This document shows positions 1-10,738 of a stretch of 64,000 nucleotides of DNA, piece by piece (the stretch's first letter is position 1; each line of letters starts with the position of its first letter). Made by a program: the position numbers and the translations under genes. The DNA is taken from positions 1,798,001 to 1,862,000 of the forward strand of contig JAEILZ010000008.1 of assembly GCA_018873225.1 (NCBI GenBank), given 5' to 3'. This stretch comes from [Phialemoniopsis] sp. UDSM-2020 (Eukaryota; Ascomycota; Sordariomycetes; Thyridiales; Thyridiaceae). Under the pieces are notes generated by a model. The model did not search any database. It saw only the letters and a program-made list of their open reading frames with translations, and was not told the origin of the DNA.

Positions 1-1149
1 TAACTAATATTAGCGCAGGCCCCGTTAGATCTTGGGGCCTCATGGCCTTTGACTCGTCTGCAGCAACACTGGGTGTGGATTTCAAAGACGGCAGCGCGCC
101 GCGCTTATTCGCAGGAGCACAAAGCTCACCCATCAGTCGGTGCAAGAACCCCTCCAACTCGTAGCCCAGGCCCCCGAGGGCGGGTACAGAACGGTGCTCC
201 ACTGCTTCAGGCGCCAGAGCGTTTCGTTGGACACCTTAGTTTTAGTTGCAGTTGGAGCAAAGAGATGGCGGCGGGTGGGTAGTGGTGGTAGTGGTGGTGG
301 TGTTGGTGTTGGTGTTCTCTTTTCTCCAGGAGAGGGGATCGTTGATATTGCCCTTTTGCTCATCAGCTGTCTTGTTTCACATCCATAACCCTATACCATA
401 CCACACACCGGGTATACACACTGCCTGGACGAGGCATGTGTGTCTTGTCTATCTTGTCCGTCTATCTGTCTTGATTCGTCTCCAGGTCTAGACCCTTTTC
501 TGCTTGTTTTTAGGAGGTCACCAACGCTGGCGGCCAACCCTTGACCTTCCCTCCCCTCCCGCTCGCAGGGACATTCGATTGAGACATTCTCACCACTTTC
601 ATCATTCTCCCATTCCCCGGGCTTGAGAGGGAATTCCCGTAGCGCAAAGCGTCCAAGGGCCACTTTTCATTTCTCAACTCTCCTTCCGCTGTCGCATAAC
701 GGTCGTCAGCACATCCCCTCCTTTCTCCGGAAGCCTGCTTGGTACTACTGCCCGTCCCAGCGACAGGCTCAAGTCCGCCCAGCCTCACGAGTCAAAAATA
801 GATCGCCAACCGCTACCTACCTTGCCTGTCCCCCGCTCCTTGTCATCCCCCAGCCTAGAGCGACTCGTCACTGCTTCGCATCTGGCACAAACGCTCGTGG
901 ACAAGGCCTTGTTTTCGCCTTGCCTGCACAAGGTTCGCCTCTTCGCCTTCTGACTCTATCCCCAATATTCCAAAACAGAAGTCCAGAAACAGAACGGACT
1001 GGTATCGTGTTTGGATATCGGTCCGTGGGGCTACCTGAGCGAAGTGTGTTGACCAGGATCTCGAACCAGGGTGGCCCTCCCCAAATTTCCCATACGACTC
1101 GGGCTGAGCAAACCCCCATTCCCTCTGCGCCGGGCTCTCGCAATCCACG
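1..1149. other. Left-edge flank and probable leader of the SH3 gene
   Basis: No credible gene is visible. Positions about 270-322 hold a GTGGTG/GTTGGT low-complexity tract. Positions about 520-780 are rich in C and T, as is usual just upstream of fungal transcription starts. Short open frames here resemble no family I know and probably reflect base composition. Confidence 0.5.
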
Positions 1150-2772
1150 ATGACGGCGGTCATGTCGCCTGCCTCCTCCCCAGCAACATCGCCGCCCGTT
1201 GCTTCCTCGGCCTCGCCGCCGCCTAACCCCAACGCGAACCATCCTGCACTACCTCCGTTAATAACTTCACCGCCGTCCCGGCGGTCAACGCTGTCGAGAC
1301 CAATGTCGCACGCTTCTAGAAATCGCTTGTCGCAGTACTCGACCGGTTCGATGCCGTCGAGGTCACGACCCGTGTCCCACATGTATCCGATATATCCTTC
1401 CAGTCTTCCATATACCCTCGTCCGCGACTTTGCGTATCCTCCTGGCCATCCTATGCACTATGGCCCGCCACCAGAGCCTTCGCGCCCGCCATCCGGAATG
1501 ACAACGCCGGCCAGCGAGTCGCAAAGGCGGCTCTCTGACCCGCCCATGTCTTGGGAGTTGGGAACCAAACTTGGCTGGGATGCTGGCTACTGGGGCGGGG
1601 AAGGCCTGGACCGTGGCAACGACCTTGCGCCTATCCATCTGGGCGACGGCCCTCCGTGGAGCGAGGATGAAGACTTGCAGAGTCCTGTTGTCAGCTCACG
1701 GCATAGGAAGCACAAGTCGACATCGGCAGCATACGCAGCTGGTAGGCAACGAGCAGCCAAAGAAGCCGGCGAAGGAGGCTCCAGTATCCTCAACCCCAAC
1801 AACTTTGACCAAGATAGAGGTTACTACATCGGCACAAGCGGCGACGGCAGCGAACGGTACTACGTCAATCAGGGCGAGGAGGCCAATGGGCCGGGAGGAG
1901 AATATGTCACGTATCCGCCCAACCAGGCGAGGCATTCTCTGAATCCCTATCATTTGGCTGAGCATCAGCCGCGCCAGTATGCCCATGCCGACCCTGGCGC
2001 CGATTACCAGTCTGATTCTAACGATTCTAGTGCGAGCTCTTCGCCCCAATACCCCGAGGACCAGTCCAGGTACTCCCGAGACTACCAATTCACGATCACG
2101 TCCCCAGACGAAGAAATGCACGGCAAGGCCGTCGCCTTGTTCGACTTCGAGAGGGAAAACGAGAACGAGCTTCCTCTGGTTGAGGGTCAGATAATCTGGG
2201 TATCGTACAGGCATGGGCAGGGCTGGCTGGTGGCTGAAGACCCCAAGACTCAGGAGAGCGGTCTTGTGCCCGAAGAATACGTGCGGCTACTGCGAGATAT
2301 TGAGGGCGGTATGACAAGCCTGACAGGACAGGCGATGGACTTGGCGTTTGGCAGCCCCAACGATGTCGGCACGCCTACTCAGGCGGAACACCAGAGTTTT
2401 GGCCACACTCCCACTGCCAGCAATGCCTCCAACGGATACCACCAACCTGTCGTGTCCACGTTCTCAACCTCGAGCAAAGATTTGGACCCATATCCCCAAC
2501 ATTTACTTGGTACGCAGGCCGGGCAGCAGCCGCCCCAAGTTGTTCACTATCATGGGCAGCGCGGAGGCAGCCAGGCGAATACACCTACACTACAATTCCA
2601 CCAAGATGTAGGCATGATGCGCCGCGGCAGCCAGGATACAAGCGGCAAGAAGGGTGACGCCAGTGGTACTCCTGGATTGGAGACATTGCCAGACGCGAAG
2701 CTTGAATCCTCAAAGCGTGCGGCTGAGGCGACGACGGAGGAAGAGGACGAAGATGAGGAAGGATCGAAGTAA
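1150..2772 (+). CDS. SH3 domain protein, NBP2/Skb5-like
   Basis: Single-exon gene of 540 residues. Residues about 323-382 form one SH3 domain: an ALFDFE start, an acidic ENENELPL stretch, a GQGWLVAE core with the ligand-binding Trp, and a GLVPEEYVRLL end. The N-terminal 320 residues are low-complexity and rich in Pro, Ser and Tyr. The C-terminus ends in a short Glu/Asp-rich tail. This architecture matches yeast Nbp2 and fission yeast Skb5, adaptors that bring phosphatases or kinases to the stress MAPK and cell-wall pathways. That role is inferred from the family. The start is the first ATG of the long frame; a second in-frame ATG lies five codons further on. Confidence is high for an SH3 protein and moderate for the Nbp2 assignment. 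Confidence 0.88.
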   Translation: MTAVMSPASSPATSPPVASSASPPPNPNANHPALPPLITSPPSRRSTLSRPMSHASRNRLSQYSTGSMPSRSRPVSHMYPIYPSSLPYTLVRDFAYPPGHPMHYGPPPEPSRPPSGMTTPASESQRRLSDPPMSWELGTKLGWDAGYWGGEGLDRGNDLAPIHLGDGPPWSEDEDLQSPVVSSRHRKHKSTSAAYAAGRQRAAKEAGEGGSSILNPNNFDQDRGYYIGTSGDGSERYYVNQGEEANGPGGEYVTYPPNQARHSLNPYHLAEHQPRQYAHADPGADYQSDSNDSSASSSPQYPEDQSRYSRDYQFTITSPDEEMHGKAVALFDFERENENELPLVEGQIIWVSYRHGQGWLVAEDPKTQESGLVPEEYVRLLRDIEGGMTSLTGQAMDLAFGSPNDVGTPTQAEHQSFGHTPTASNASNGYHQPVVSTFSTSSKDLDPYPQHLLGTQAGQQPPQVVHYHGQRGGSQANTPTLQFHQDVGMMRRGSQDTSGKKGDASGTPGLETLPDAKLESSKRAAEATTEEEDEDEEGSK

Positions 2773-3625
2773 AAGCGGTGAGGGCATGAGTGCTTGAGAG
2801 CTGGAGACGATAGCATAGACGTCTGGGCCAAGCCTCTGTATTTCTAGAAGGTCTGTGGGAGGACGAAGCATTCTGGATGTATCGACTTCTACAAGGGCTC
2901 GTTCTACAACATCGGCGTTTGGAGAGTGTGTCGGGGCGGTCAAGAGTTTTCAAAAACACCACTGGATGAGACCGCATTGTGCCTTGGAGATACACCGTAC
3001 GACTTGATGACTCTCCTTTTCTGGGAAAACATATTCAGGACGCGAAGGACGGCTTCAAAGCATTAGTTGGGTTGGTCTGGGAAGGAAGCTGGACATTTTC
3101 TTTTTCTGTCCTTTGCATTAGAGATGTCTAATGAAGCGAAGCGTTTTGAGCGTCTTTTGTGACGCGCGCGCTGGGAGTCTCCGACTGCACGAGCCGGCCA
3201 TGTTTGATTAGGTTGTCAATGAGCACGATTTGATTTCTTATAAGCGCAGACTGTTCAATGTGATGCGTGAGAGTTGAGGTGACTGTGCTGGTTCGGCCTC
3301 GCGCTCCATGACGGACGGCCGTGGGCGCGGCTTGGATTGATAAGCTGAATCACGTGGCAGCCACACGAAGACGTCACCGTTGTCTGGCTGGGAGCTTTAG
3401 TTAGTGGGTGGGACTGGAAGTACCTTTCTTAGCCGGGTAGCTCTGCCAGCTCCGTGGATTTCCTCCCCCCTCCTCCGGCACCTCTCATCTCCATCTCAAA
3501 CTACCAAGACGGCTGGCCAATTGACTTTTTGGCAGATCTACAACACCGAAAAAACCGACCAGATCAGCTTTGCATTCATTTTCTACAGCCATTGTTACTC
3601 GGATTGAGCCCGCACAGTAGCTACC
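2773..3625. other. Intergenic: SH3 gene 3' end and MCR1 promoter
   Basis: Both flanking genes are on the plus strand. The first part should hold the 3' UTR of the SH3 gene. The C/T-rich stretch at about 3420-3620 looks like the promoter and leader of MCR1. No coding sequence, RNA gene or notable repeat is seen. Confidence 0.5.
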
Positions 3626-4880
3626 ATGTTCGCCAGATCAGCAGTCCGGACTCTGCAGTCCGCCCAGCCCTTCAAGCAGGTATGTTATCAGAGCGCAACA
3701 CCTCTTCCCGACCATCATGTCATACCTCCAGTCGAGCATCTTCAGTATCGGCGCATCTATTTCTTGACCATACATGAATCTCTACCTCCCTACTATAGAA
3801 CAAAACAAAGACTAATCCTCATCGCTCCAGTCCGTCCGCCGCTACGCGACCGAGCCCAAGCCTTCCGGATCCGGCAATACCGTGCTCATCGCCTCGGCCG
3901 CCGTGGCCGCCGGTGCCGGCGCCTGGTATTTCTTCTCCAGCAACCCCGGCGCTGCCGCCAAGGCCGAGGCTAAAGTCAAGGATGCCGCCAGCTCCGTGAC
4001 GGGCGCCGCCGCCAAGGCCGCCCTCACCGGCGGCGACCAGGGCTTCGTCAGCCTCAAGCTCGACGACGTCGAGATCGTCAACCACAACACCAAGCGATTC
4101 CGCTTCAAGCTGCCCGAGGAGGACATGGTCTCGGGCGTACACATGACCAGCGCCATCTTGACAAAGTACAAGGCCCCTGACGCCGAGAAGGCCGTCATCC
4201 GCCCGTACACTCCCATCAGCGATGAGGGTAAGCGCTCCTCCTTTTGTGCCTCGTCTTCTTATAGAAGCCGTCATCTCGTTCAATGACCGAAACTGACTTG
4301 AACATGATTAGACGCCAAGGGCTTCATGGACCTTCTGGTCAAGAAGTACGAGGGTGGCCCCATGTCGACGCACATGCACGACATGGTTCCCGGCCAGCGC
4401 CTAGACATCAAGGGCCCCCTGCCCAAGTACCCGTGGACTGCCAACAAGCACGACCACATCGCCCTCGTCGCCGGCGGTACCGGCATCACCCCGATGTACC
4501 AGCTCTGCCGCGCCATCTTCAACAACCCGGCCGACAAGACCAAGGTGACGCTCGTCTTTGGTAACATCTCCGAGGAGGACGTCCTGCTCAAGCAACAGCT
4601 CGCCGACCTCGAGAACACCTACCCGCAGCGCTTCCGCGCCTTCTACGTCCTCGAGAAGCCCCCCAGCCACTGGGCCGGCACCAAGGGCTACATCACCAAG
4701 GAGCTGCTCAAGACCGTCCTGCCCGAGCCCAAGGAGGAGAACGTCAAGGTCTTTGTCTGCGGCCCTCCCCCCATGATGAAGGCCATCTCGGGCCCCAAGG
4801 TCAGCCCTCAGGACCAGGGTGACCTCGTCGGTCTGCTCAAGGACCTCGGCTACACCAAGGACCAGGTGTACAAGTTCTAG
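3626..4880 (+). CDS. MCR1: NADH-cytochrome b5 reductase 2, mitochondrial
   Basis: Three exons, 3626-3679, 3831-4227 and 4312-4880, give 339 residues in frame. The N-terminus is Arg/Ser-rich like a mitochondrial presequence. A membrane segment follows at about residues 35-55, then the FAD/NADH reductase module. Visible motifs are the flavin-binding RPYTPIS, split from the rest by intron 2, the nucleotide-binding [11 protein letters not shown], and CGPPPMM near the C-terminus. The protein ends in VYKF. The family transfers electrons from NADH to cytochrome b5 or erythroascorbyl radicals in the intermembrane space and outer membrane, and supports ergosterol synthesis and oxidative-stress resistance. 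Intron 1 has a typical GTATGT donor. It lies convergent to the Zn2Cys6 gene, about 220 bp away. Confidence 0.96.
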
Positions 4881-5098
4881 ATGTAAATTCTCGGTAGATT
4901 TTCGGTATGGGTGTAAGTCATACCGTAAGGAAAGGATAGATAGACGATGACCTAAGTGAGGAGGTTCGCCGCTGTACCATTAGACATTTAGAGACGTTGA
5001 GAGACGTCGAAAGAGTAGAGTGTGCCAATGGCAAAGAAATCAGAGTAGATTTCATGAACATCTTTCATTTGTGTCATGGCAAATATAGACACTTATCC

Positions 5099-7272
5099 CT
5101 ATCCATTTCTCAGTGACATCAGCTCTGTAGCGTCGTGGTACTTTTCCAACTTCATGTACTCCTCGGCCAACCTCCACCTTGGCCGCAGATACTCCAACGT
5201 CTCGCGCGTGTCCACCAGCCCGCCCTCCATCTCGGCCGACCCGTTCTCGCGCGCCAGCCACTGGAAGACGGCGAGCCCGCAGTACAGCGCGTCGAGCGTC
5301 AGCGAGCTCACCGCCCGCGGGTCCACCTGCCGCAGGCGCATCTCCCTGCCCGCCAGCATGATCTGCCGGCTCGCGTCCGTCAGCCCGTCGACGGCGCGGC
5401 TCTGGAACTCGTACTCGGCCGGCGACTTGGCGCAGTCCGAGACGGGGCCCTTGCCGGGCCCGTCGATGAGGTTCTCCGGGCACGAGTAGAGGTCGAGGAC
5501 GAGCACGACGGCCGAGATGAGCAGGGCGTGCGCGGCCTGCAGGCACGGGTGCGCGACGCGCTGTTGCTGGGTGGCCGAGCGAGCGTCCATCTCGCCTGCG
5601 ATCGAGTCGGCGTGGGACGAGAGCTGCTCGAGTAGGACTTTGACTTCTGCGACGAACGGCACGTCGGGGTTGCTGGTTCCGTCTTCGTCTTTGCCCGAGT
5701 TGGAAGATGCGGCCGGGGAGGGGAATTGGTTGCCGGGCGGTCCGAATGCAGGCGCCGATATGATGGTCGGGATGGCGGTGACCTGAGCGCGGTAGCGGCC
5801 GCGGGCACGCTGGCAGTGGGTTATGGCACGGGTGATGAGGATTGCGGTCTGGCAGAGGCGAGCGAAGGGTGGCCGGGGTTCAGAGAAGGAAACAGAGACG
5901 GGGCGTTGGTAGGCCCGCGCCATGTCCCCTTCGTCCTGCATTGTGTCAAGGTTAGTGTCGGAAGGGTGGATTGAAGAAGTAGATGGAGTTGCATACCCAG
6001 GCAATGTCGTCGGACGGTAGGCTATCACTGTCGAGCGGTTCTGCCACTGCGACCCTCCTTTTGCTTCCTAGCGATAGCACACGATCGAGGATATATATGG
6101 CCCACCAGACTCTTCGCCTTTCTTCTGCTTCCGTCCATGTTGTCTGTATTAGTCAGTATGATGTTTCACCGGTGCAAAACAGAAGCCGGCTAGACTTACA
6201 CATTGTCCAAGGACAGGGGTTGAATCATTGAACGACGGCAAGCCCAGAATTTCAGAGTATCGTGAGCAAGCCCCGACAGTCATCCACGCAGCCGGGTATA
6301 GGGCATGACTATACTCATACAGAGCAATGAGGATCATAGCCTGTAGGTAGAGCAGCGATATCGTACCGCTGGACTCGAGGAGGGCCAGGGTCCGCTTGGC
6401 TGCTGTGTAGTATACACATTGGGAGCACGGAATGCCATCGGTAGGTGGAGTGATGATGACTTTCATGGCAAGGAAGAGAAGAGCTAGGTCAGGGCCGCCG
6501 TCCCAGATGCCTAGGTTCAGCCTCTTCTTCGAGACCATGGGAAACCAAGGGTGAACAGTGGCAAAGTATTCAGCTGCTATATCTTGGACACCATTTCCAT
6601 CGCTGAGAAGCTCAAGTACTTCCTTTAGGTACCGTCAGTATATGGTTTGCTGCATCAGAGCAGGTGGAGAGAGAGCAGACAGGTGCAAATTAGGGAGCTT
6701 GGACTGCACAAAAGTACGAGGTAGAGAGAACTAATAGACGCAAGACGCGGGGCAACAAGGCTTGAGCCTTGGAAGCAGGTAACACTTACTAAGGGTACAT
6801 CGGCAGCAGGTGCCCTAGGAATACCCATGCGCGTCCACTTGTAACAGTCAATGTCCAAGAAGAGCGCGGGCGGGCACGTGCTCGTTGCGGGAGTCCAGAG
6901 AGGGACCGGGGCAGCCTCGGGAGCCGCGCCGTACCCGTTAGGAGGGGACATCCGCGAAGCGACCGGGGCCGAGCCCGGAGCGGTGACCGGGGTGGCCCCG
7001 GACCCCTGCCTTTCCAGGCGAGACTCGAGGTCCAAAAGCCGGGCTTGAAGTGCGGCCAAGTCACCGGCCGACGGATTGCTGGGCGACTGCTGCAGCGGAT
7101 CTGTGTAGTCACATGGGCGACTCATGCGGGAGCACAGGCTACAGCTCGGCAGCACCTTGTCGCATTTCCGCTTCTGCCGGCGACAGCTGCCGCAAGCTTG
7201 GGGAGCCCGGGGAATGGTGTAGGTCTCGCCGTCATCCCGGGGGACAAGGGCAAGGGGAAAGGTTGCCTCCAT
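5099..7272 (-). CDS. Zn2Cys6 fungal transcription factor
   Basis: Four exons read right to left: 7272-6790, 6622-6200, 6143-5997 and 5935-5099. They join in phase to 629 residues. Residues 27-54 carry the CX2CX6CX6CX2CX6C zinc cluster with a basic RRQKRK stretch. A leucine-rich coiled coil at about 69-90 should mediate dimerisation. The middle holds the fungal-specific transcription factor domain, recognisable by AAEYFATVHPWFP, the RRRVWWAIYILDR helix and DDIAW. The target pathway is unknown; no metabolic cluster lies beside it. Two points are less sure. The acceptor of exon 2 at 6623 sits close to its branch site. An in-frame upstream ATG at 7353 could add 27 residues. It is divergent from the DNAJC11-like gene. 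Confidence 0.9.
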
Positions 7273-7984
7273 GGACTGGCCAGTGACGGGTAGCTTGCAG
7301 TTGGATGTAGCATACACTGGTGAGCCGGTGAAGCCGCTAGCACGATGAAGCACTCAGATAGTCAAAAGTTATTGGAGAAGGAGGATATGGAGCACAAATT
7401 GGAAGAGCCTGGTGCTGCCGGGGACGAGAAGTAGCAGGCAGAATGCGGATTGTGGTCAAATTTACGGAGTAATGTTGCCCAATCGAGGACGATTGATACA
7501 TGCGGATAGTTGAGGGCATCGGACTTAGAGAGAGACGGAATCGGGTGTTGTATTCGTGCTGTTCTCCAGTGGGGTCGCCTCTTTAGTGTCACTAACTGAC
7601 ATGATATGCAAACTACGAAGGACATAACTACTAAGTAGCTTGCTAGTCAGATATGATCAAATGCCAACAATATTCTCAGAATGCACAACACAAGCATCGA
7701 AAAGCACGACAGATTAGATGTTCAAGTCAGTTGCTATGCTTCGAACCTGCGTTTCGTTTCTTGGGCTCCGCTCCCAAGAAACCAGGGTGCCCCATTCTTG
7801 CTTGGCCTGAGACCAACCCCTGCTCCTTAATATCCCATCATTAAGGCGCACGCGCGAACCAGGTTCATTGCTGGTTTAATTATGAACATGGAGGGGCCTT
7901 TTGATGCCTCACTCATTGACCTACTTAGTAAGTCCATTGACTTCATCATCCGATCCCGTCTCTGGCTCACTTAATCCGACTAAT
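7273..7984. promoter_or_regulatory. Divergent promoter region, Zn2Cys6 gene / DNAJC11-like gene
   Basis: This 0.7-kb region separates two genes transcribed away from each other, so it should hold both promoters. It contains a perfect 10-bp hairpin at 7756-7782 (separate entry) and a smaller AACCAG/CTGGTT inverted repeat at about 7858-7877. No gene is seen. Confidence 0.5.
7756..7782. repeat. Perfect 10-bp inverted repeat with 7-nt loop
   Basis: GTTTCTTGGG at 7756-7765 and CCCAAGAAAC at 7773-7782 are exact reverse complements separated by CTCCGCT. It lies about 200 bp upstream of the DNAJC11-like start and 480 bp upstream of the zinc-cluster gene start. It may be a dimeric protein-binding site or an RNA hairpin in a leader. 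The function is unknown. Confidence 0.8.
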
Positions 7985-10435
7985 ATGGCCGACTCTCTCA
8001 GAGCAGCAAGGGGTCAGCCGGTCCGAGGCAACCCGCGGAACTCATCGCAGCGCTCTTCTGCATTGTATGATGAGCAATACCTGCAGCCCAACTCGTCCTA
8101 CGCGGCGCGCCACAGCTTGCGCTCAGTTGAGTCACGCTTCTCGCTGAATGAGCACTTTGCAGCCACGCGGCGTGAGTTCGAGTTCGGGTTCGATGATGCC
8201 GCCTCGTCCATCCTCGAGCGTGCAACGCTCATGTCGTTCGGTGGCAATGACGACACACTCCGGCTCGATGCTTTCGGGGCCGAGTCCGGTATAAGCGCAG
8301 ATGACCAGTTGTTATTGGACTTGCTGAAGCGCAACTACTATGACTTGCTCTGCCTCACAAGAGACCAGTCGGCCTCTCCAGAACAAGTCCGGAGGGCCTA
8401 CTTCAGGCTCTTCCGGCTCTTGAAAACAGACAAGTTATCTGGACAGTCTCGTGTCCTGGCAAACAACTATTTTTCTGCCGTACAAGAAGCCTTCGAGACT
8501 CTTATCGAGCCTTCTAGAAAGCTCCCCTACGAGTTGCGGTTGCAGGATATGGAGGTTGGAGACGACTCAAACGATATTGACACTGAATCAGCAATGGCCG
8601 ATATCAGTGCTACGAAAGCTGCTTGCCAATTACTGCAATGGCACCAACATGAGTTTTCACCAGGTTCTGATGTTGGTGTTCGCTTTGAGGCAAGCAATTT
8701 TGTACAGAACTTGCACCGAGGAAAAGGCGTAAAACACTCTCCGGAGCCGCTAGACTTCTCCTTCAGTCAGTCAATGAGTGTCCTAGCTCCCAGATTAGGG
8801 CAAGTCAGCGAGAAGGCGTTGCAGTCAGTTCGAGATAGGCTTGGCCGTGCGCAAGACTCAAATGCGGTGCCCCTACGCTGCAGTGCTCCCGTATTCAGCA
8901 TCACAGCATCGTCATATGGCATCCTGAAAGACTTGGCCTTGATTCCTACAATGCTCGTGGCGGACCACTACCAGCCTCTCCTGCTCGAGATTGTCCCCAG
9001 GACTCGCATACCCCAGCTTGCTGCGAATCGCCCTTCGCCGCTGGTGTCCGCAAGATACCGACAGGAGATATTCTGGCGTGAGACCGGTGGAAATACCGGT
9101 CACCCATGTCTGCCAGACACCGCCGTGGAGATTGAGTCTACCTTGCTCCCAGAACCGGCCATAACAACACGGATCTCCAATGCCTTGCCTGTCGAAGGTA
9201 CGGATGAGCCCGTCCATGTCGAGGTCATGGTATCAAAAACAGTGCGGTCAACACCCCTAGCGGCCCCGCGCTTGGGACTGGCTCTGCACCGTCGCCTGGG
9301 AGAAGGCAATGCTTTCCTCTGCGCCGATAGTGGTGACTGGGCTCTTCCCGCAACGGAGGAGACCTGCAGGTACTTCGATGAGTTCTCCAAGCTAGGTGGG
9401 AAGATGCCATTCAAGGACCTGCCATTGCGAGTAGCCCCGACAGTAGAAGTGGGCTACAACTTTAGTCCCCACGAGATTGGACTTCGGACAGGACAAGCTC
9501 TCACCAGACCGGCAGACAGGGGCCTCAAGGGACTGGATAGGGATATGGATCTTAGCACCAACACTGGTACGTGGACTGTGTCAGCGGCGATGAGCCCTAG
9601 CTCCGTGGCTGGGTATCTACGCTATGGGTGCGAGCTTGGTTTGCCCTTCACGGCTCCTTCATCACAAGGGCTGCACTTAGAAGCCGAACTCTGCACATCC
9701 GAGCCGCTCCTCTCGCAGGGATACCTCGCTCTCAGGGCTCTCAGGCGCACCGGGCTCATGTCTAAGCTTGGTGTGGAAGTCGGTGTAACGCCATATAATC
9801 TGCAGCTCTCCCTGTACTGGTCCCGCAACAACCAGCGCCTCAAGTTCCCCGTGCTCCTTGCCACTTCCGCGACGGCGCCCAGCCTTTTCTCAGCGCGGAC
9901 TCTGTTCTGGGCCGCTGTCATTCCCTTCGCCACCTTGGCCGGCCTCAGTTACCTGCCCCGTCGACGGCCATCTCGCCAGCCGCGGAAGCGGCTCGCCGAC
10001 CTGAGCAAAGAGCAACTATCAGAGCTCGTCTCCCGCCGGCGCGCCGAGGCTGACAATCTGACGGCACTGCTCGCCGCCGCTGTCGAGCCGCGGCAGGCCG
10101 TGGAGAGGGCGCGCGGCGGCCTGGTGGTGCTAAGCGCAAAGTACGGTGTCAAGGAAGGGGATGCTTGGGTTGCCGACGAGGAGGTCGCCGACGTGACTGT
10201 GGCTGTAGCGGCGTTGGTCACGGCAGCGGACGAGGACGAGCCCATTGGGGATGTAGGTGGAGACGGCAAGGGTATGCCGCAGCTTCTGATACCGGCAGGG
10301 CTGCGCAAAAGCAAGATCCTCGGATTTTGGGACCCGGCGCCCTTGAGAACCAAGGTCCTGCTCGTGAGGTTTCTCTGGAGGGGCAGGGAGGATGTCGTAG
10401 AAGTGAGAGGCCGGGAGGAGCTTAGGCTTCCTTGA
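7985..10435 (+). CDS. DNAJC11-like protein with HPD-less J-like domain
   Basis: One exon, 816 residues from the ATG at 7985; an in-frame ATG at 7901 would give 844. Residues about 117-182 align with a J domain, from NYYDLLCLTRDQ through RRAYFRLFRLLK to FETLIEPSRKLPYEL. The catalytic HPD is replaced by KTD at about 147-149. The long middle part is rich in alternating hydrophobic segments. A membrane helix follows (about TLFWAAVIPFATLAGLSYLP). The C-terminus matches the DUF3395 pattern of DNAJC11, including ARGGLVVLSAKYG, VADVTVAVAALV and KILGFWDP. DNAJC11 is a mitochondrial protein associated with the MICOS/SAM cristae machinery. By analogy this one is probably mitochondrial, but it is unlikely to stimulate Hsp70. 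Confidence 0.8.
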   Translation: MADSLRAARGQPVRGNPRNSSQRSSALYDEQYLQPNSSYAARHSLRSVESRFSLNEHFAATRREFEFGFDDAASSILERATLMSFGGNDDTLRLDAFGAESGISADDQLLLDLLKRNYYDLLCLTRDQSASPEQVRRAYFRLFRLLKTDKLSGQSRVLANNYFSAVQEAFETLIEPSRKLPYELRLQDMEVGDDSNDIDTESAMADISATKAACQLLQWHQHEFSPGSDVGVRFEASNFVQNLHRGKGVKHSPEPLDFSFSQSMSVLAPRLGQVSEKALQSVRDRLGRAQDSNAVPLRCSAPVFSITASSYGILKDLALIPTMLVADHYQPLLLEIVPRTRIPQLAANRPSPLVSARYRQEIFWRETGGNTGHPCLPDTAVEIESTLLPEPAITTRISNALPVEGTDEPVHVEVMVSKTVRSTPLAAPRLGLALHRRLGEGNAFLCADSGDWALPATEETCRYFDEFSKLGGKMPFKDLPLRVAPTVEVGYNFSPHEIGLRTGQALTRPADRGLKGLDRDMDLSTNTGTWTVSAAMSPSSVAGYLRYGCELGLPFTAPSSQGLHLEAELCTSEPLLSQGYLALRALRRTGLMSKLGVEVGVTPYNLQLSLYWSRNNQRLKFPVLLATSATAPSLFSARTLFWAAVIPFATLAGLSYLPRRRPSRQPRKRLADLSKEQLSELVSRRRAEADNLTALLAAAVEPRQAVERARGGLVVLSAKYGVKEGDAWVADEEVADVTVAVAALVTAADEDEPIGDVGGDGKGMPQLLIPAGLRKSKILGFWDPAPLRTKVLLVRFLWRGREDVVEVRGREELRLP

Positions 10436-10738
10436 GTGCGAAACGCTTCCTCACTATATCTATATGTGAATGATGTATGTTATGAGATAATGAAGAGAGG
10501 ATGGAAAGCATGTCGTTATGTATGTATTTAAACTCCACCCATTTAAGCAATCAAGCAGTCAAGAAAGACGAAGACATAGTCTCTGAAAATCAATATTGTA
10601 TCATTGAACCCTTCACGTATTATTTTAGTAACCCCGACGCCGACAAGAATTTCAAGGAAAAAGGGGGAAGCAATAAACCATTGTTCCCATCATGCAGAAT
10701 TTCTCATGTCTCATCCTCATTTGCAGCACTCAAGACCA
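10436..10738. other. Convergent intergenic spacer
   Basis: AT-rich 3' flanks of two convergent genes, the DNAJC11-like gene and the ABC transporter. Nothing beyond probable 3' UTRs is seen. Confidence 0.5.

Noticed and set aside
623..1153. 176-codon frame overlapping the SH3 gene start
   Set aside because: It lies in the C/T-rich leader, lacks any domain, and runs into the start of the real gene in another frame.
5099..7272. Zinc-cluster regulator as part of a secondary-metabolite cluster
   Set aside because: Neighbours are MCR1 and a DNAJC11-like gene; no synthase, oxidase or other tailoring gene lies nearby.
7739..7790. Possible tRNA, from a GGTTCGAAGC box-B-like sequence (minus strand) next to the hairpin
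   Set aside because: The T stem does not pair, there is no box A at the right distance, and no acceptor stem.
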